DNA of 64,000 nucleotides from Sedimenticola thiotaurini (lineage in GTDB: Bacteria; Pseudomonadota; Gammaproteobacteria; Chromatiales; Chromatiaceae): positions 1 through 64,000 of the forward strand of contig VMRY01000010.1 in assembly GCA_007713595.1 (NCBI GenBank), read 5' to 3'. The notes beneath the pieces are model-generated. The model was not told the DNA's origin and searched no databases. It was given only the letters and a program-made list of their open reading frames with translations. This document shows, piece after piece, positions 33,934-43,343 of the stretch. The stretch's first letter is position 1. Each line of letters begins with the position of its first letter. A program made the translations under genes and the position numbers.

Positions 33934-34479
33934 CTATGCTCTCGAAATACGGAATCGCAACGCAATTGAAATACCGACAAAGAGTAACGTCTGCCAAACC
34001 GTAAACAGCACTATCGTCCAGACATTATCACTCTTCACACTACTGATACCCGTTACCAGTTCAACCATATGAAAAACAAATCCGCCCAACGCTCCGGCAA
34101 ATGCGGTGACCAAAACAAACAGCAACACACCTGAACGTATTCGCCACGCATAGAGCAGACCCAGTGCCACACAGCCTGCGCCTACAGCACCACACACAGC
34201 AAACAGATAGAGGTCATCAAATCCTGAATCCACACCAACTTTCACCGCCAGTCGCCAACCAATGATACTCGCCGACACAATAACCAGCAGCGCCGACAGC
34301 ATCTTTGGCGCATTTCGGTTAGCAACATACCGCCCTGCGAAAAAGAGAAACAGGCCCAACACCACACCGGGGTAGGCATTTTCCACCCATTTGATATCCG
34401 GCAGCAGCGGACCACCGAAGCCGCAGATAAGACCCGATGCCAGACCGAGCAGGATAAAGGCATGGAGTTGTTTTGCCAT
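33934..34479 (-). CDS. Six-helix membrane protein, unknown
   Basis: The 181-residue product is strongly hydrophobic with about six helices starting at residues 6, 36, 61, 88, 115 and 155. No catalytic motif was recognised. Its stop lies 10 bases from the AraC gene, converging. It resembles small integral membrane proteins of proteobacteria but I cannot place it. Confidence 0.65.
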   Translation of the reverse strand: MAKQLHAFILLGLASGLICGFGGPLLPDIKWVENAYPGVVLGLFLFFAGRYVANRNAPKMLSALLVIVSASIIGWRLAVKVGVDSGFDDLYLFAVCGAVGAGCVALGLLYAWRIRSGVLLFVLVTAFAGALGGFVFHMVELVTGISSVKSDNVWTIVLFTVWQTLLFVGISIALRFRISRA

Positions 34480-34653
34480 AAGTGTAAGTACCTTTACTAA
34501 GCCTGTTGGCCTGGTTATCCAACAACAAGCATTCTTTTAATTCATAAGGCATTCTATAAACTGCCGCAAAATTGAGCCAAGACAAGGCGTCGCCTGATAC
34601 TACCACATACCCTACCGGGGACTATTACCACCCTAGAGAAGGACAACCGCAAC

Positions 34654-34815
34654 ATGAGCGAAGAGACAAAGAACGCATCTGCTGAAGCCACCAGCAGCGA
34701 AGAGGCCCAAGAGCAGGCCACTTCAATCAACGTGGAAATCAAGACCCAGACTGAAACCGCTGAAGAGAAGAAAGAGGCCGACCGTCCTGGCGTCTGCTGC
34801 GGTTCCTGCTCTTAA
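34654..34815 (+). CDS. Small acidic protein with C-terminal CCGSCS motif
   Basis: A 53-residue frame begins MSEETKNASAEATSSEEA and ends PGVCCGSCS. The body is Glu/Ala/Thr rich, without hydrophobic segments, and all three cysteines are in the last six residues. This matches what I recall of the CCGSCS motif protein family of gammaproteobacteria; the function is unknown. An AAGGA Shine-Dalgarno lies before the ATG, and a hairpin follows the stop. The tail may bind a metal or be modified. It is too short for routine gene calling thresholds. Confidence 0.75.
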   Translation: MSEETKNASAEATSSEEAQEQATSINVEIKTQTETAEEKKEADRPGVCCGSCS

Positions 34816-34825
34816 ACAGAAAAAA

Positions 34826-34849
34826 CGGAGGAAGCTTCAGCTTCCTCCG
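34826..34849. terminator. Hairpin after the CCGSCS gene
   Basis: A perfect 10-bp stem CGGAGGAAGC/GCTTCCTCCG (loop TTCA) starts 10 bases past the stop. The T-run equivalent is on the minus strand (A6 at 34820-34825), so the hairpin would be a better terminator in that direction, but it likely also ends the plus-strand message. Confidence 0.6.
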
Positions 34850-35021
34850 CCCCACTATTCTCCAACCCCCATAAATGCCTCGACAGAGATCACGCCAATA
34901 GCACATTTATTTTTGTGGCGAATATCGAAATTACACCGTAAAGTAACCCTGCATCTACCGCCCCTGCCAGTACTCACTGCCGCTTCCCAGAGGTAGATCA
35001 AAGATTACACCCCGACCCCGG

Positions 35022-35792
35022 GTGCCAGACGAATTGATCACCCCACACAGATTTCTTGCAAGTGATACGAACAATCGGTTGGCAACGAAACATAACCGAT
35101 CCCTAGCGGAGCTGACACACTTGCTAAGAAACATTTCTGATTACAGCACCGACACACCGCTCGATGACGACAGCCTGTTTGAACGCATTGCCTGTGGCAT
35201 TGAAGCTGAGGGTTATGTGATTCTGCCCACGGCACTGCCCCATCAGGTAGCCGATAACCTGCTGCACTATTTAAGTCTGCTCGAAGAGGAGCGGTTTCAC
35301 CTGGCACGGATAGGCCGCGGCCTTGATCAGACAAAGAACGCCTTTATCCGGCGGGACAAGATTTACTGGATGGAAAACAGCCATCCCAATGCTGCAGCCT
35401 GGTTTGATTGGACCACCCGATTAAAACGCTATCTGAACCGACGCCTGTTCCTTGGTCTGTTTTCATTTGAAAGCCACTTCGCACTTTACACTCCCGGTGA
35501 CTTTTATAAAAAACACCTGGACGCCTTTCGCGGTGAATCCAACAGAGTGCTGACCCTGGTGACTTATTTGAACAAAGGGTGGGAACCCGACCAGGGTGGC
35601 GAACTGGTACTCTACGCGCCAGATGAAGGGGCCGAGATCACCAAGGTTGTACCCACGTTTGGCACACTCGTCATCTTTCTCAGTGAGGAGTTCCCCCATG
35701 AAGTGCTTGCCGCTGACAGGGATCGATACAGTGTGGCCGGCTGGTTCAGGATAAACGGATCAATCAACCATCAGATTGATCCGCCGCGGTAA
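35022..35792 (+). CDS. 2OG-Fe(II) oxygenase (prolyl-hydroxylase-like)
   Basis: A 256-residue enzyme with the iron triad H165-x-D167 (YKKHLDAF) and H226 (FPHEVL), and the 2-oxoglutarate-binding arginine near 235 (RYSVAGWF). The order and spacing match the SM-20/PHD-like 2OG family. A substrate is not evident. GTG 35022 is the first start in the frame; no good Shine-Dalgarno marks it, and a later TTG is possible. It converges on the carboxylesterase gene. Confidence 0.82.
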   Translation: MPDELITPHRFLASDTNNRLATKHNRSLAELTHLLRNISDYSTDTPLDDDSLFERIACGIEAEGYVILPTALPHQVADNLLHYLSLLEEERFHLARIGRGLDQTKNAFIRRDKIYWMENSHPNAAAWFDWTTRLKRYLNRRLFLGLFSFESHFALYTPGDFYKKHLDAFRGESNRVLTLVTYLNKGWEPDQGGELVLYAPDEGAEITKVVPTFGTLVIFLSEEFPHEVLAADRDRYSVAGWFRINGSINHQIDPPR

Positions 35793-35880
35793 TACCATCC
35801 ATTGCTCCTTGCTAGAATTTTCGGATTGGCCTCCCTACCCTGTACCTCCTGCACAGAGTAAAACGCACATCGATAATAAT

Positions 35881-35910
35881 CATCACATCAATATCGTTGG
35901 CCATGTGATG
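35881..35910. terminator. Weak hairpin between convergent genes
   Basis: CATCACAT (35881-35888) pairs with ATGTGATG (35903-35910) across a 14-base loop. No T-run follows. It sits between converging oxygenase and esterase genes and may serve as a bidirectional terminator. Confidence 0.35.
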
Positions 35911-35931
35911 TTGAATGCACGCGAACCTTAT

Positions 35932-36597
35932 CTACGACAACTTTAACTGCCTCACCAGAAACGCGGCAATCGCTTCGATCTCTTCCAAACAGACAGTATG
36001 GTCAATTGGGTAGGTAGCGTAGTCAGGCGTGTAACCCATGGCTTCCAATTGCGCCTTGGCTTTTCGCCCTAGCGACTCGGGCACAACGGGATCAACGGTT
36101 CCATGGAATAGATGGATGGGGAGGTTGGCATTGGCCGCGTGCGGTGTAATTGAGTCGGCAGTGGCAAAGTAGGTCGACATACCGATGAGTCCACCTAACG
36201 GTTTGGGAGAGGTCAGCGCCACTTCGTAGCCCACCGCCCCGCCCTGTGAGAAGCCAGCAATGATGATGCGCTGACTATCGATACCACGAGCGACCTCCCG
36301 ATGAATAATATCGGCCACAGCCTTTGCTGAGATTAACAGCTGCTCTTGATCGATCTTCCGATCTATATCCATCTCCAGTATGTCGTACCAGGCGGGCATG
36401 ATGTAACCGCCGTTAACGGTCACGGGGATTTCCGGTGCATGGGGAAATATAAACCGTATGGCCGCACTGTCTGGCAGTCTTAGTTCTGGAACGATAGGAA
36501 CAAAGTCGTCACCACTGGCGCCCAGTCCGTGCAGCCAGATGACTGCCGCATCAGGATTGGGATTGGTTTCGAGTTCGATACAGTTGAGTTCAGGCAT
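35932..36597 (-). CDS. Phospholipase/carboxylesterase (alpha/beta hydrolase)
   Basis: A 221-residue esterase when started at ATG 36597 (MPELNCIELE); the frame is open to 36657 but the first 20 residues look non-homologous. HGLGASGDDF is the oxyanion region, GFSQGG holds the nucleophile Ser, DPVVP holds the acid and DHTV the His. This is the EstB/acyl-protein thioesterase-like group. It hydrolyses short acyl esters in the cytosol. Its upstream gene encodes a DUF4389 membrane protein, 77 bases away. Confidence 0.86.
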   Translation of the reverse strand: MPELNCIELETNPNPDAAVIWLHGLGASGDDFVPIVPELRLPDSAAIRFIFPHAPEIPVTVNGGYIMPAWYDILEMDIDRKIDQEQLLISAKAVADIIHREVARGIDSQRIIIAGFSQGGAVGYEVALTSPKPLGGLIGMSTYFATADSITPHAANANLPIHLFHGTVDPVVPESLGRKAKAQLEAMGYTPDYATYPIDHTVCLEEIEAIAAFLVRQLKLS

Positions 36598-36674
36598 GAG
36601 TTTTTCTTGAGGCTTATTAACGCTGAAAGGAGGCGGGTACATATTTGCACCCACCATAACAATATCAACGCAGA

Positions 36675-37013
36675 CTACTGCCCGTCCTGATACTCCATAT
36701 CCTGATCAATCACGATCTCTTCACGCTCTGGGGGTTCGCTTTTCCAGTCATCAAACGGGAACGGTTTACGTTCGGTATTAAAGACCAGGTACTGGTTGAT
36801 GTCGTAGAGGTAGGTACTGAGTCCCTGGCCAAATTTCATTAACGGTTCATTGGGTGACTTGTTGACTGCCACCAGTATGAACTGCACCACGGCCACAACA
36901 AACACGACGCCTTTGGCGATTCCCATGACTATCAGGAATAGCAGCATGTAGAGGCCGCGATACCAGATGAGATTGTTTTCTGTTCTTGCTTCCACGGTTA
37001 CTTCTGAGTTCAT
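36675..37013 (-). CDS. DUF4389 membrane protein
   Basis: The 112-residue product has one long or paired hydrophobic region (LYMLLFLIVMGIAKGVVFVV, about 21-40, then AVVQFILVAV) and a Lys/Asp/Glu-rich soluble tail with KPFPFDDWKSEPP. The tail FPFDDW and LSTYLYDINQYLVF are the DUF4389 marks as I know them. The function is unknown. AAGGA at good spacing supports ATG 37013. Confidence 0.82.
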   Translation of the reverse strand: MNSEVTVEARTENNLIWYRGLYMLLFLIVMGIAKGVVFVVAVVQFILVAVNKSPNEPLMKFGQGLSTYLYDINQYLVFNTERKPFPFDDWKSEPPEREEIVIDQDMEYQDGQ

Positions 37014-37184
37014 CTCATGTTCCTTTATGTACGTTAACTACCCACTATATGGGGATGATTATGCCCGATGACAATATGGTATTCGACAATCCAGCTGATG
37101 GAATCATAAGATTTGACTCAAACATCTTTGCCACAAAACAAGTTAGACTAGCCACCATTACATGTCGTTTATATTAAGTAGCCA

Positions 37185-39185
37185 ATGACTGAGTTTTTTC
37201 AACAGATCCTGGCCTGGGTTTCACTCCACCCTGGTTGGTCCTACAGTGTAATCTTTCTCACCGCCATGGCTGAATCTCTGGCCTTTGTCGGACTGATTGT
37301 GCCGGGCGTGGCAATCATGTTCGGTATTGGCGCATTAATCGCCGGGGGGGCCATCGCCTTCTGGCCGACCATGGGTTGGGCAGTTGCCGGGGCAGTGGCG
37401 GGCGATGGACTGAGCTTCTGGCTGGGTCGCCATTACCAGCAGCGGCTGACCTCGATCTGGCCCTTCAATCGCCATCCCAAGTCCCTGCAGCGAGGCACCG
37501 AGTTCTTTGAAAAATATGGCGGCAAAAGTGTCGCCCTTGGCCGTTTCTTTGGCCCCATACGTGCGGTTATTCCACTCATTGCGGGGATGATGGGCATGTC
37601 ACCGCTGCGCTTTGTGGTGGCAAATGTGCTCTCGGCGCTGGCCTGGGCACCACTCTATCTGCTGCCGGGTATCGTCTTTGGCGCCTCGCTGGAGCTGGCC
37701 TCCGAAGTAGCGATGCGCCTGGTGATCCTGGCCTTGCTGCTGCTGTTTATTGCCTGGGTGGTCTACAACTTGATCCGTTGGCTGTTCCGCTTGTTACAAC
37801 CCCACACCACACGCTGGGTCCAGTGGCTGCTGGAGCTGGGGCAGACCCACCCAATGATGAAAGATATTGCTGGCGCACTGGCTGACGCCAACCACCCGGA
37901 GACACGCGGACTCTCAATCCTGGCTTTCCTTCTGGTACTCACCTCGGCCCTGTTTGTTCTGCTGGTGAGCCTGCTGCCTGACAGCAGCGGCATCCATACC
38001 GGGATTGACCTTGCGGTACTTCAGGCACTGCAGAGCCTGCGCACCCCTTGGGCCGATGAGCTGATGGTCTATTTCACCCGACTGGCGGACGCCCCGGTGA
38101 TCTTCAGCATGGCGGGAGGGGTACTGCTGTTTCTGTTCCTGAGCGGACACCGCCGCACCGCCGGTTACTGGCTGGCAGCCGTGCTGTTCTGTGGCATGGC
38201 CTCTTTTCTGATGAAGCTGGGACTGCATATTCCCCGTCCGGATGTGGTTGCCCAGCCGCCTGAGTCCTACTCTTTTCCCAGCGGCCACACCCTGCGATCG
38301 ATGGTTCTGTTCGGTTTTCTCTCAGTACTTATCGCCCGGCCATTGACGGAGCGCTGGCGCTGGTTGCCTTACAGCCTGGCCGGACTGCTGATTCTGGCGG
38401 TCTCCACATCCAGGCTCTATCTCGGTGTGCACTGGCTCTCAGATGTCGCCGGCAGCCTGACGCTGGGGCTGGCCTGGGTGGCACTGCTGGGGCTCGCCTA
38501 TCATCGCCATACGGCGAAAGAGAGCCACTGGCGCGGGCTGATCCTGGTCTCGCTGCTGGTGATGATCACGGCATTCAGCGTGGAAACCGGACTGCACCAA
38601 GAACGTAACATGATCCGCTATGCGCCCGCCCGGACGACCCAACAGATTGCAGCCGAGCAGTGGTGGAGTGGTAGCAGCACACCACTACCAGCCTTTCGCA
38701 CCGATCTCAGGAACCGAGAAGAGCACCCGTTGAATCTGCAATTTGCCGGCTCTCTGGAGTGGTTGTCTCAGCAGCTCTCGACCGCCGGCTGGACAACAGC
38801 CACCCACCTCAATGGCGCTGACTGGATACGACTACTCTCACCTAAACAGTCGCTGCAAGCCTTACCCGTTCTACCGCAAGTACATGATGGGCGGCATGAA
38901 GCACTTCTGCTGTCAAAGCCACTCCCCGATGACCGGCGGCTGGTATTACGGCTATGGGCTACCGATTTCCTACTGACAGGAACCACTATACCGCTCTGGA
39001 TTGGCAACATCAGTGAACAACGCCAGGTCACCGTGCTGGATCTGCTCACCTACGCGCAGACGGCAAAAAACTTTGATCAGACCCTGGATCAGCTGCGAAG
39101 TGACCTACGAACGCTACCCGACGGATCTGTCAGGGATGAAGGGACTCTGTTAAAAGTCCGACAGCCGGCTGATCCGCATAACTAA
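37185..39185 (+). CDS. DedA-PAP2 fusion with LssY-type C-terminus
   Basis: A 666-residue three-part membrane protein. Residues 1-200 are a DedA/VTT domain with the conserved GRFFGPIRAVIPLIAG (119-134) loop. Residues about 240-440 are a PAP2 phosphatase with KLGLHIPRPD, PSGHT and the SRLYLGVHWLSDV motifs, predicted to remove phosphate from lipid (undecaprenyl or phosphatidate) pyrophosphates at the outer face. The last 190 residues resemble the LssY C-terminal domain. DedA proteins are now linked to undecaprenyl-phosphate recycling, so fusion to PAP2 would combine dephosphorylation and flipping. Confidence 0.87.
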   Translation: MTEFFQQILAWVSLHPGWSYSVIFLTAMAESLAFVGLIVPGVAIMFGIGALIAGGAIAFWPTMGWAVAGAVAGDGLSFWLGRHYQQRLTSIWPFNRHPKSLQRGTEFFEKYGGKSVALGRFFGPIRAVIPLIAGMMGMSPLRFVVANVLSALAWAPLYLLPGIVFGASLELASEVAMRLVILALLLLFIAWVVYNLIRWLFRLLQPHTTRWVQWLLELGQTHPMMKDIAGALADANHPETRGLSILAFLLVLTSALFVLLVSLLPDSSGIHTGIDLAVLQALQSLRTPWADELMVYFTRLADAPVIFSMAGGVLLFLFLSGHRRTAGYWLAAVLFCGMASFLMKLGLHIPRPDVVAQPPESYSFPSGHTLRSMVLFGFLSVLIARPLTERWRWLPYSLAGLLILAVSTSRLYLGVHWLSDVAGSLTLGLAWVALLGLAYHRHTAKESHWRGLILVSLLVMITAFSVETGLHQERNMIRYAPARTTQQIAAEQWWSGSSTPLPAFRTDLRNREEHPLNLQFAGSLEWLSQQLSTAGWTTATHLNGADWIRLLSPKQSLQALPVLPQVHDGRHEALLLSKPLPDDRRLVLRLWATDFLLTGTTIPLWIGNISEQRQVTVLDLLTYAQTAKNFDQTLDQLRSDLRTLPDGSVRDEGTLLKVRQPADPHN

Positions 39186-39190
39186 TTTCG

Positions 39191-39265
39191 GTAGGGTGAT
39201 GCTGTTTGTGCCCACGCGCATGCGTGGCGATATGCACCGCTTGGGCATGCCAGGCATCACCCTAC
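39191..39265. repeat. Long imperfect palindrome (REP/MITE-like) between convergent genes
   Basis: GTAGGGTGATGC at 39191-39202 has an exact complement at 39254-39265. A second inverted repeat CCACGC/GCGTGG lies inside at about 39212-39227. The layout is of a cruciform element of about 75 bases, typical of dispersed palindromic repeats, placed where the fusion gene and ubiX converge; it overlaps neither. Confidence 0.5.
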
Positions 39266-39270
39266 TGTTT

Positions 39271-39882
39271 CTAGCTGCCCCAGGGACGATTCAGCGGGTT
39301 CTCTATATCGAGATGACTCAATACCCGCGCCACCATGAAATCGATAATCTCTTCAATGCTTTGGGGTCGGTTATAAAAGCCGGGGCTGGCCGGCATGATC
39401 ACCACTCCCAGGCGGGAGAGTTTGAGCATGTTCTCCAGATGGATCGGTGAGAACGGAGTCTCCCGCACCATCAGGATCAGTTTACGCTGCTCTTTCAGCA
39501 CCACATCGGCGGCCCGTTCGATCAGATTATTGCTGGCCCCACTGGCGATAGCCGACAGAGTGCCGGTGCTGCAGGGGCAGACCACCATTGCATCGGGCGG
39601 ATTGGAGCCACTGGCTACCGGGGCGGTCCACTGTTCACGACCGAACACGCGGATCTGTCCTGGTTTGGCACCGAAGCGCTCTGTTAGCAGCTTCTCCGCC
39701 TCTTCTGCCCGGGATGGAATGGTCAGGCCTGTCTCCATCGGCATCACCACCTGGGCCGCCTTGGAGATCATCACGTAGACAGTGCGATCAGCCTGTACCA
39801 GACACTCGAGCAACCGCAGGGCATAAGGGGCACCGGAGGCACCGGTAATGGCAAGGGCGATAGGTCTCTGTTGATCACTCAT
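39271..39882 (-). CDS. ubiX: Flavin prenyltransferase UbiX
   Basis: A 203-residue flavoprotein that prenylates FMN to make the cofactor of the UbiD decarboxylase, needed for ubiquinone. Features are [15 protein letters not shown] (about 12-26), a [13 protein letters not shown] loop and the [18 protein letters not shown] block near 140 with the conserved [11 protein letters not shown]. It lies two bases after mpl, and the mpl-ubiX pair is common in gammaproteobacteria. Confidence 0.93.
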   Translation of the reverse strand: MSDQQRPIALAITGASGAPYALRLLECLVQADRTVYVMISKAAQVVMPMETGLTIPSRAEEAEKLLTERFGAKPGQIRVFGREQWTAPVASGSNPPDAMVVCPCSTGTLSAIASGASNNLIERAADVVLKEQRKLILMVRETPFSPIHLENMLKLSRLGVVIMPASPGFYNRPQSIEEIIDFMVARVLSHLDIENPLNRPWGS

Positions 39883-39884
39883 AG

Positions 39885-41249
39885 TTAGAGTCTAGCCTGC
39901 AGCGCATCAAGCAGTCGCTGGTGGATATTTTCAAACCCCCCGTTGCTCATGATCAATATCTGATCACCAGGTCTGACCTCATAGGTTAGCTCTGAGATGA
40001 TCTGCTCTGTCTGATTATAGACCTGGGCCTTTTCGGCCATCGGGGCAAACACGGCCGAGGCATCCCACTTGAGTGAGTCTGGCGAAAAGACCAGTACCTG
40101 GTCAGCCGACGCAAGGGACCCAGGCAGTTGACTGGCGTGCACACCCATACGCATGGTATTGGAGCGGGGTTCCAGCACGGCAAAGATGCGTGCCTCACCC
40201 ACCTGTGCCCGCAGACCATTCAGCGTGGTGGCAATAGCCGTTGGGTGATGAGCAAAGTCATCATAAACCTTGACCCCGTTTACCTCGCCCCGCAGCTCCA
40301 TACGCCGTTTAACATTAAGGAACTCGCTCAAGGCCTCTATCGACACATCGATCGGAACACCCACATGCCGGGCCGCTGCAATAGCTGCCAGGGCGTTACT
40401 GATGTTGTGATTACCTGTTAGCGACCAGTTCACCTCGCCCACCGGCTGTTGTTCAAACAGCAGGGTAAAGCGACTGCCATCGGCTGTTATGGGTTTAGCT
40501 GACCAGGTGGCATCACCAAGCGCACTAAAGCGTTCCACCGGCGTCCAACAACCCATCTCCAGCACCTGATTCATGGCGGCTTCATCTTCGGGGGCAATGA
40601 TCAATCCATTGGAAGGCACGATGCGCACCAAGTGGTGGAACTGGCGCTGGATCATCGCCAAATTATCAAAGATATCGGCGTGATCAAACTCCAGGTTGTT
40701 CATGATCAGGGTGCGAGTCCGGTAGTGGACAAATTTGGAACGCTTGTCAAAAAAGGCCGTGTCGTACTCATCTGCCTCGACCACAAAGAACGGCGTATCA
40801 CCCATGCGCGCCGAGCAACCAAAGTTCTGCGGCACACCACCAATCAGAAAACCGGGGGCCATCTTGGCGTACTCCAGTATCCAGGCCAGCAGACTGGCGG
40901 TACTGGTCTTGCCGTGGGTACCCGCTACCGCCAGCACCCATTGATCATGCAGTACATTTTCCGCCAGCCATTGCGGCCCGGAGGTGTAGGTCAGACCGGC
41001 ATCCAGCATGTACTCAACCGCTGGGTTACCCCGGGACATGGCATTTCCCACCACCACACAGTCCGGTGCCGGCTTGAGATGAGCCGCCTCGTACCCTACC
41101 ATGAGTTCGATACCAGCCGCTTCCAGTTGCGTGCTCATGGGCGGATAAACATTGGCGTCTGAACCACTCACTTCATGGCCCAAGCTACGGGCCAACAGGG
41201 CGATACCCCCCATAAAGGTGCCACAGATACCGAGAATATGGATATGCAT
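39885..41249 (-). CDS. mpl: UDP-MurNAc:L-Ala-gamma-D-Glu-mDAP ligase Mpl
   Basis: A murein-recycling ligase of 454 residues from ATG 41249 ([15 protein letters not shown]). It joins recovered tripeptide to UDP-MurNAc. The Mur-ligase ATP loop is [10 protein letters not shown] (about 108-117), the central block [20 protein letters not shown] is MurC/Mpl-like, and [10 protein letters not shown] and the final ATP domain close it. The frame is open to 41279, but the extra 10 residues overlap the upstream gene. It is preceded one base away by a membrane protein gene. Confidence 0.92.
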   Translation of the reverse strand: MHIHILGICGTFMGGIALLARSLGHEVSGSDANVYPPMSTQLEAAGIELMVGYEAAHLKPAPDCVVVGNAMSRGNPAVEYMLDAGLTYTSGPQWLAENVLHDQWVLAVAGTHGKTSTASLLAWILEYAKMAPGFLIGGVPQNFGCSARMGDTPFFVVEADEYDTAFFDKRSKFVHYRTRTLIMNNLEFDHADIFDNLAMIQRQFHHLVRIVPSNGLIIAPEDEAAMNQVLEMGCWTPVERFSALGDATWSAKPITADGSRFTLLFEQQPVGEVNWSLTGNHNISNALAAIAAARHVGVPIDVSIEALSEFLNVKRRMELRGEVNGVKVYDDFAHHPTAIATTLNGLRAQVGEARIFAVLEPRSNTMRMGVHASQLPGSLASADQVLVFSPDSLKWDASAVFAPMAEKAQVYNQTEQIISELTYEVRPGDQILIMSNGGFENIHQRLLDALQARL

Positions 41250-41250
41250 A

Positions 41251-41769
41251 TCAACCCACTCGCTTGAAAAAGAGATCAACCAGCCAGTTGATGATCATGA
41301 AGTAACCAATCGACAGCAGCATGCCGTTACCAAAACGGGTGGCCAGGGTGTGACGCAGAATATGGGCGACAATCACCAGCCCCCAGATCATCAGGCCGAT
41401 ATAGAGCAGCACACCCAGTCCACCAACCGGTGAGGCCTTGGGTTCATCGCCGATCATCAGCTGGATAGGCATCGCCACCAGATTAACCAGTACACCACAA
41501 CCGAACAGTGCAGTTACGGCCTGGTTAAAGCGCCCCTGATGCTTCTGATAGGAGAGGAGCAGCCAGACAGCCAGCGCCAACAGTGAGAGATCCATTAACT
41601 GCGCCAGGAGGGCAGGAATGAGACTACCAAAGTGACCCACAATAACGATAGTGCCGGTCAACAGATTGAGCAGCAGGGTCAGGGTCACCAGGAGTGATGC
41701 CGCTGGCAGATCCTGCGGCGCGGCCCGTAACAGGCTGATATCTACAAACAGATTGATTAATTTTTTCAC
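41251..41769 (-). CDS. Yip1-like membrane protein, unknown
   Basis: Product of about 172 residues (VKKLINLFVDISLLRAAPQD) with five hydrophobic helices. I favour GTG 41769, with GGAG about 12 bases ahead, because the resulting N-terminus looks like that of family members; ATG 41829 would add 20 residues. It is the first gene of a unit with mpl and ubiX, separated by single bases. No function known. Confidence 0.68.
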   Translation of the reverse strand: MKKLINLFVDISLLRAAPQDLPAASLLVTLTLLLNLLTGTIVIVGHFGSLIPALLAQLMDLSLLALAVWLLLSYQKHQGRFNQAVTALFGCGVLVNLVAMPIQLMIGDEPKASPVGGLGVLLYIGLMIWGLVIVAHILRHTLATRFGNGMLLSIGYFMIINWLVDLFFKRVG

Positions 41770-41921
41770 TGCTGCTTTTTTCTCCGCGGATACGATCCGC
41801 CAAAACCTGTGCCCATCGAATGCGCTCATCTGAATACATCATACCTTTTGCCCGAAAACAGACAAACAGATGACGATGTTTTGTTATGCTGGTCTCCACA
41901 TTTTGCTATCAGAAGTTAACT

Positions 41922-43079
41922 ATGCAAGAAAACCACATTCAAACTGAAGCACAGCTGCTTGAGTTCTGTAACCTGATCCGCAACAGCGAGTGGCTGGCGC
42001 TGGATACCGAATTTGTCCGGGAGAAGACCTATTACCCACAGTTCTGCCTGTTGCAGATCAGTAATGGCGAGCTGGCAGCCACAGTCGACCCGATCCAGAT
42101 CAAAGACCTCTCGCCATTATTGGAGATTCTCTACGACACGAAAATCGTCAAGGTGTTTCACGCCGGCCGACAGGATCTGGAGATCTTCTATAACCTCTGG
42201 GGCAAGCTCCCCACCCCACTATTTGATACACAGCTTGCCGCCTCACTGCTGGGACTGGGCGATCAGGTGGGCTATGGCAACCTGGTGGAGCTGGTACTCG
42301 GTACCACCCTGGAGAAAGGTCACTCCCGCACTGACTGGTCGCGCCGTCCGCTGGATGATGCCCAACTGCGCTATGCCCTGGATGACGTAGTCTATCTGTG
42401 TGACCTCTACCTGGAACTCAAGCGTCGCCTCCAGGAACAGCACCGTGAGCACTGGCTGCAGGATGATTTTGACCAGCTGGCCAATCCGCTCACCTATGAC
42501 CCCGATCCCAAAGATGCCTGGAAACGGATCAAGGGGCGTCAGCAGCTGAAAGGGGTTCAACTGGCGGTATTGCAGTCGCTTACTGCCTGGCGTGAGCAGG
42601 TGGCCAAGCAGTCAAACCGGCCAAAACGCTGGATTCTGAAAGATGAGGTACTGGCCGATCTCTCCCGGCACCAACCCAGGGAGATGGCACAACTGGAGAA
42701 GATCCGCGGTCTGGAGGCCGGCAGTATCCGTAAGCAGGGGGAGACGCTGCTGAAACTGATTGCCGAGGCCAAGGCCTTGCCAAAAGAGCAGTGGCCAAGA
42801 GATAAAAAACGGCCCGCCAAGCTATCGGTTCAGCAGGAGGCGATGACTGACCTGCTGTTTTGTGGTCTGCGGCTGCTGGCTGAGCAGAACCAGATTACAC
42901 CGGCCGCCGTGGCCAGTCGCAAAGAGTTAGAAGCCCTGGTAAGCGGCGAGCGGGATCTCGAGCTTATGCACGGCTGGCGACGGGTAATTGCAGGCAACAT
43001 GCTGGTGCAGATACTTGAAGGCAGAGTGTGGCCCGTATTCAGTGACGGAGTACTGCGGTTGCACGAGTCCAGTAGTTAA
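41922..43079 (+). CDS. rnd: Ribonuclease D
   Basis: A 385-residue DEDDy 3'-5' exoribonuclease involved in tRNA maturation. Exo I is LDTEFVREKTYYPQFCLLQI (cited to 20), Exo II is HAGRQDLEIF, and Exo III is YALDDVVYL with the catalytic Tyr. Two HRDC-like domains follow (about 210-290 and 315-375). ATG 41922 (MQENHIQTEAQLL) fits the family; the frame extends 12 codons upstream without similarity. Confidence 0.93.
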   Translation: MQENHIQTEAQLLEFCNLIRNSEWLALDTEFVREKTYYPQFCLLQISNGELAATVDPIQIKDLSPLLEILYDTKIVKVFHAGRQDLEIFYNLWGKLPTPLFDTQLAASLLGLGDQVGYGNLVELVLGTTLEKGHSRTDWSRRPLDDAQLRYALDDVVYLCDLYLELKRRLQEQHREHWLQDDFDQLANPLTYDPDPKDAWKRIKGRQQLKGVQLAVLQSLTAWREQVAKQSNRPKRWILKDEVLADLSRHQPREMAQLEKIRGLEAGSIRKQGETLLKLIAEAKALPKEQWPRDKKRPAKLSVQQEAMTDLLFCGLRLLAEQNQITPAAVASRKELEALVSGERDLELMHGWRRVIAGNMLVQILEGRVWPVFSDGVLRLHESSS

Positions 43080-43082
43080 CCG

Positions 43083-43343
43083 ATGAATCACAGGGCGGAT
43101 CGCAATTGGCTGTTGGCCTTACTGACCGGGCTGGTTTCGGCCTGCTCAGACTCCCCGCCGCCTGCGGTCGATCCGATTGAGCGACAACTGGAGATTCAGA
43201 CCGAGGTGATGCACCAGACCCGGGAGGTTATTCGTTACATCGATGAAGAGGAGCGGCTGAAGCAGGCGCTACTCAATCCACCCGAACCAGAACAGAATAA
43301 CGCCTTGCCGCGCTCAGCGGCGCAGACGCCAGAGACCGAATGA
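43083..43343 (+). CDS. Small putative lipoprotein
   Basis: The 86-residue product has a signal of the lipoprotein type: basic start, hydrophobic LLALLTGLV and a lipobox LVSAC with the modified Cys near 21. The mature part is Glu/Gln rich with a helix (QLEIQTEVMHQTREVIRYID). It starts three bases after the rnd stop, so it may be translated from the same message. Its last 30 bases overlap the convergent lnt gene. Unrecognised family. Confidence 0.65.
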   Translation: MNHRADRNWLLALLTGLVSACSDSPPPAVDPIERQLEIQTEVMHQTREVIRYIDEEERLKQALLNPPEPEQNNALPRSAAQTPETE

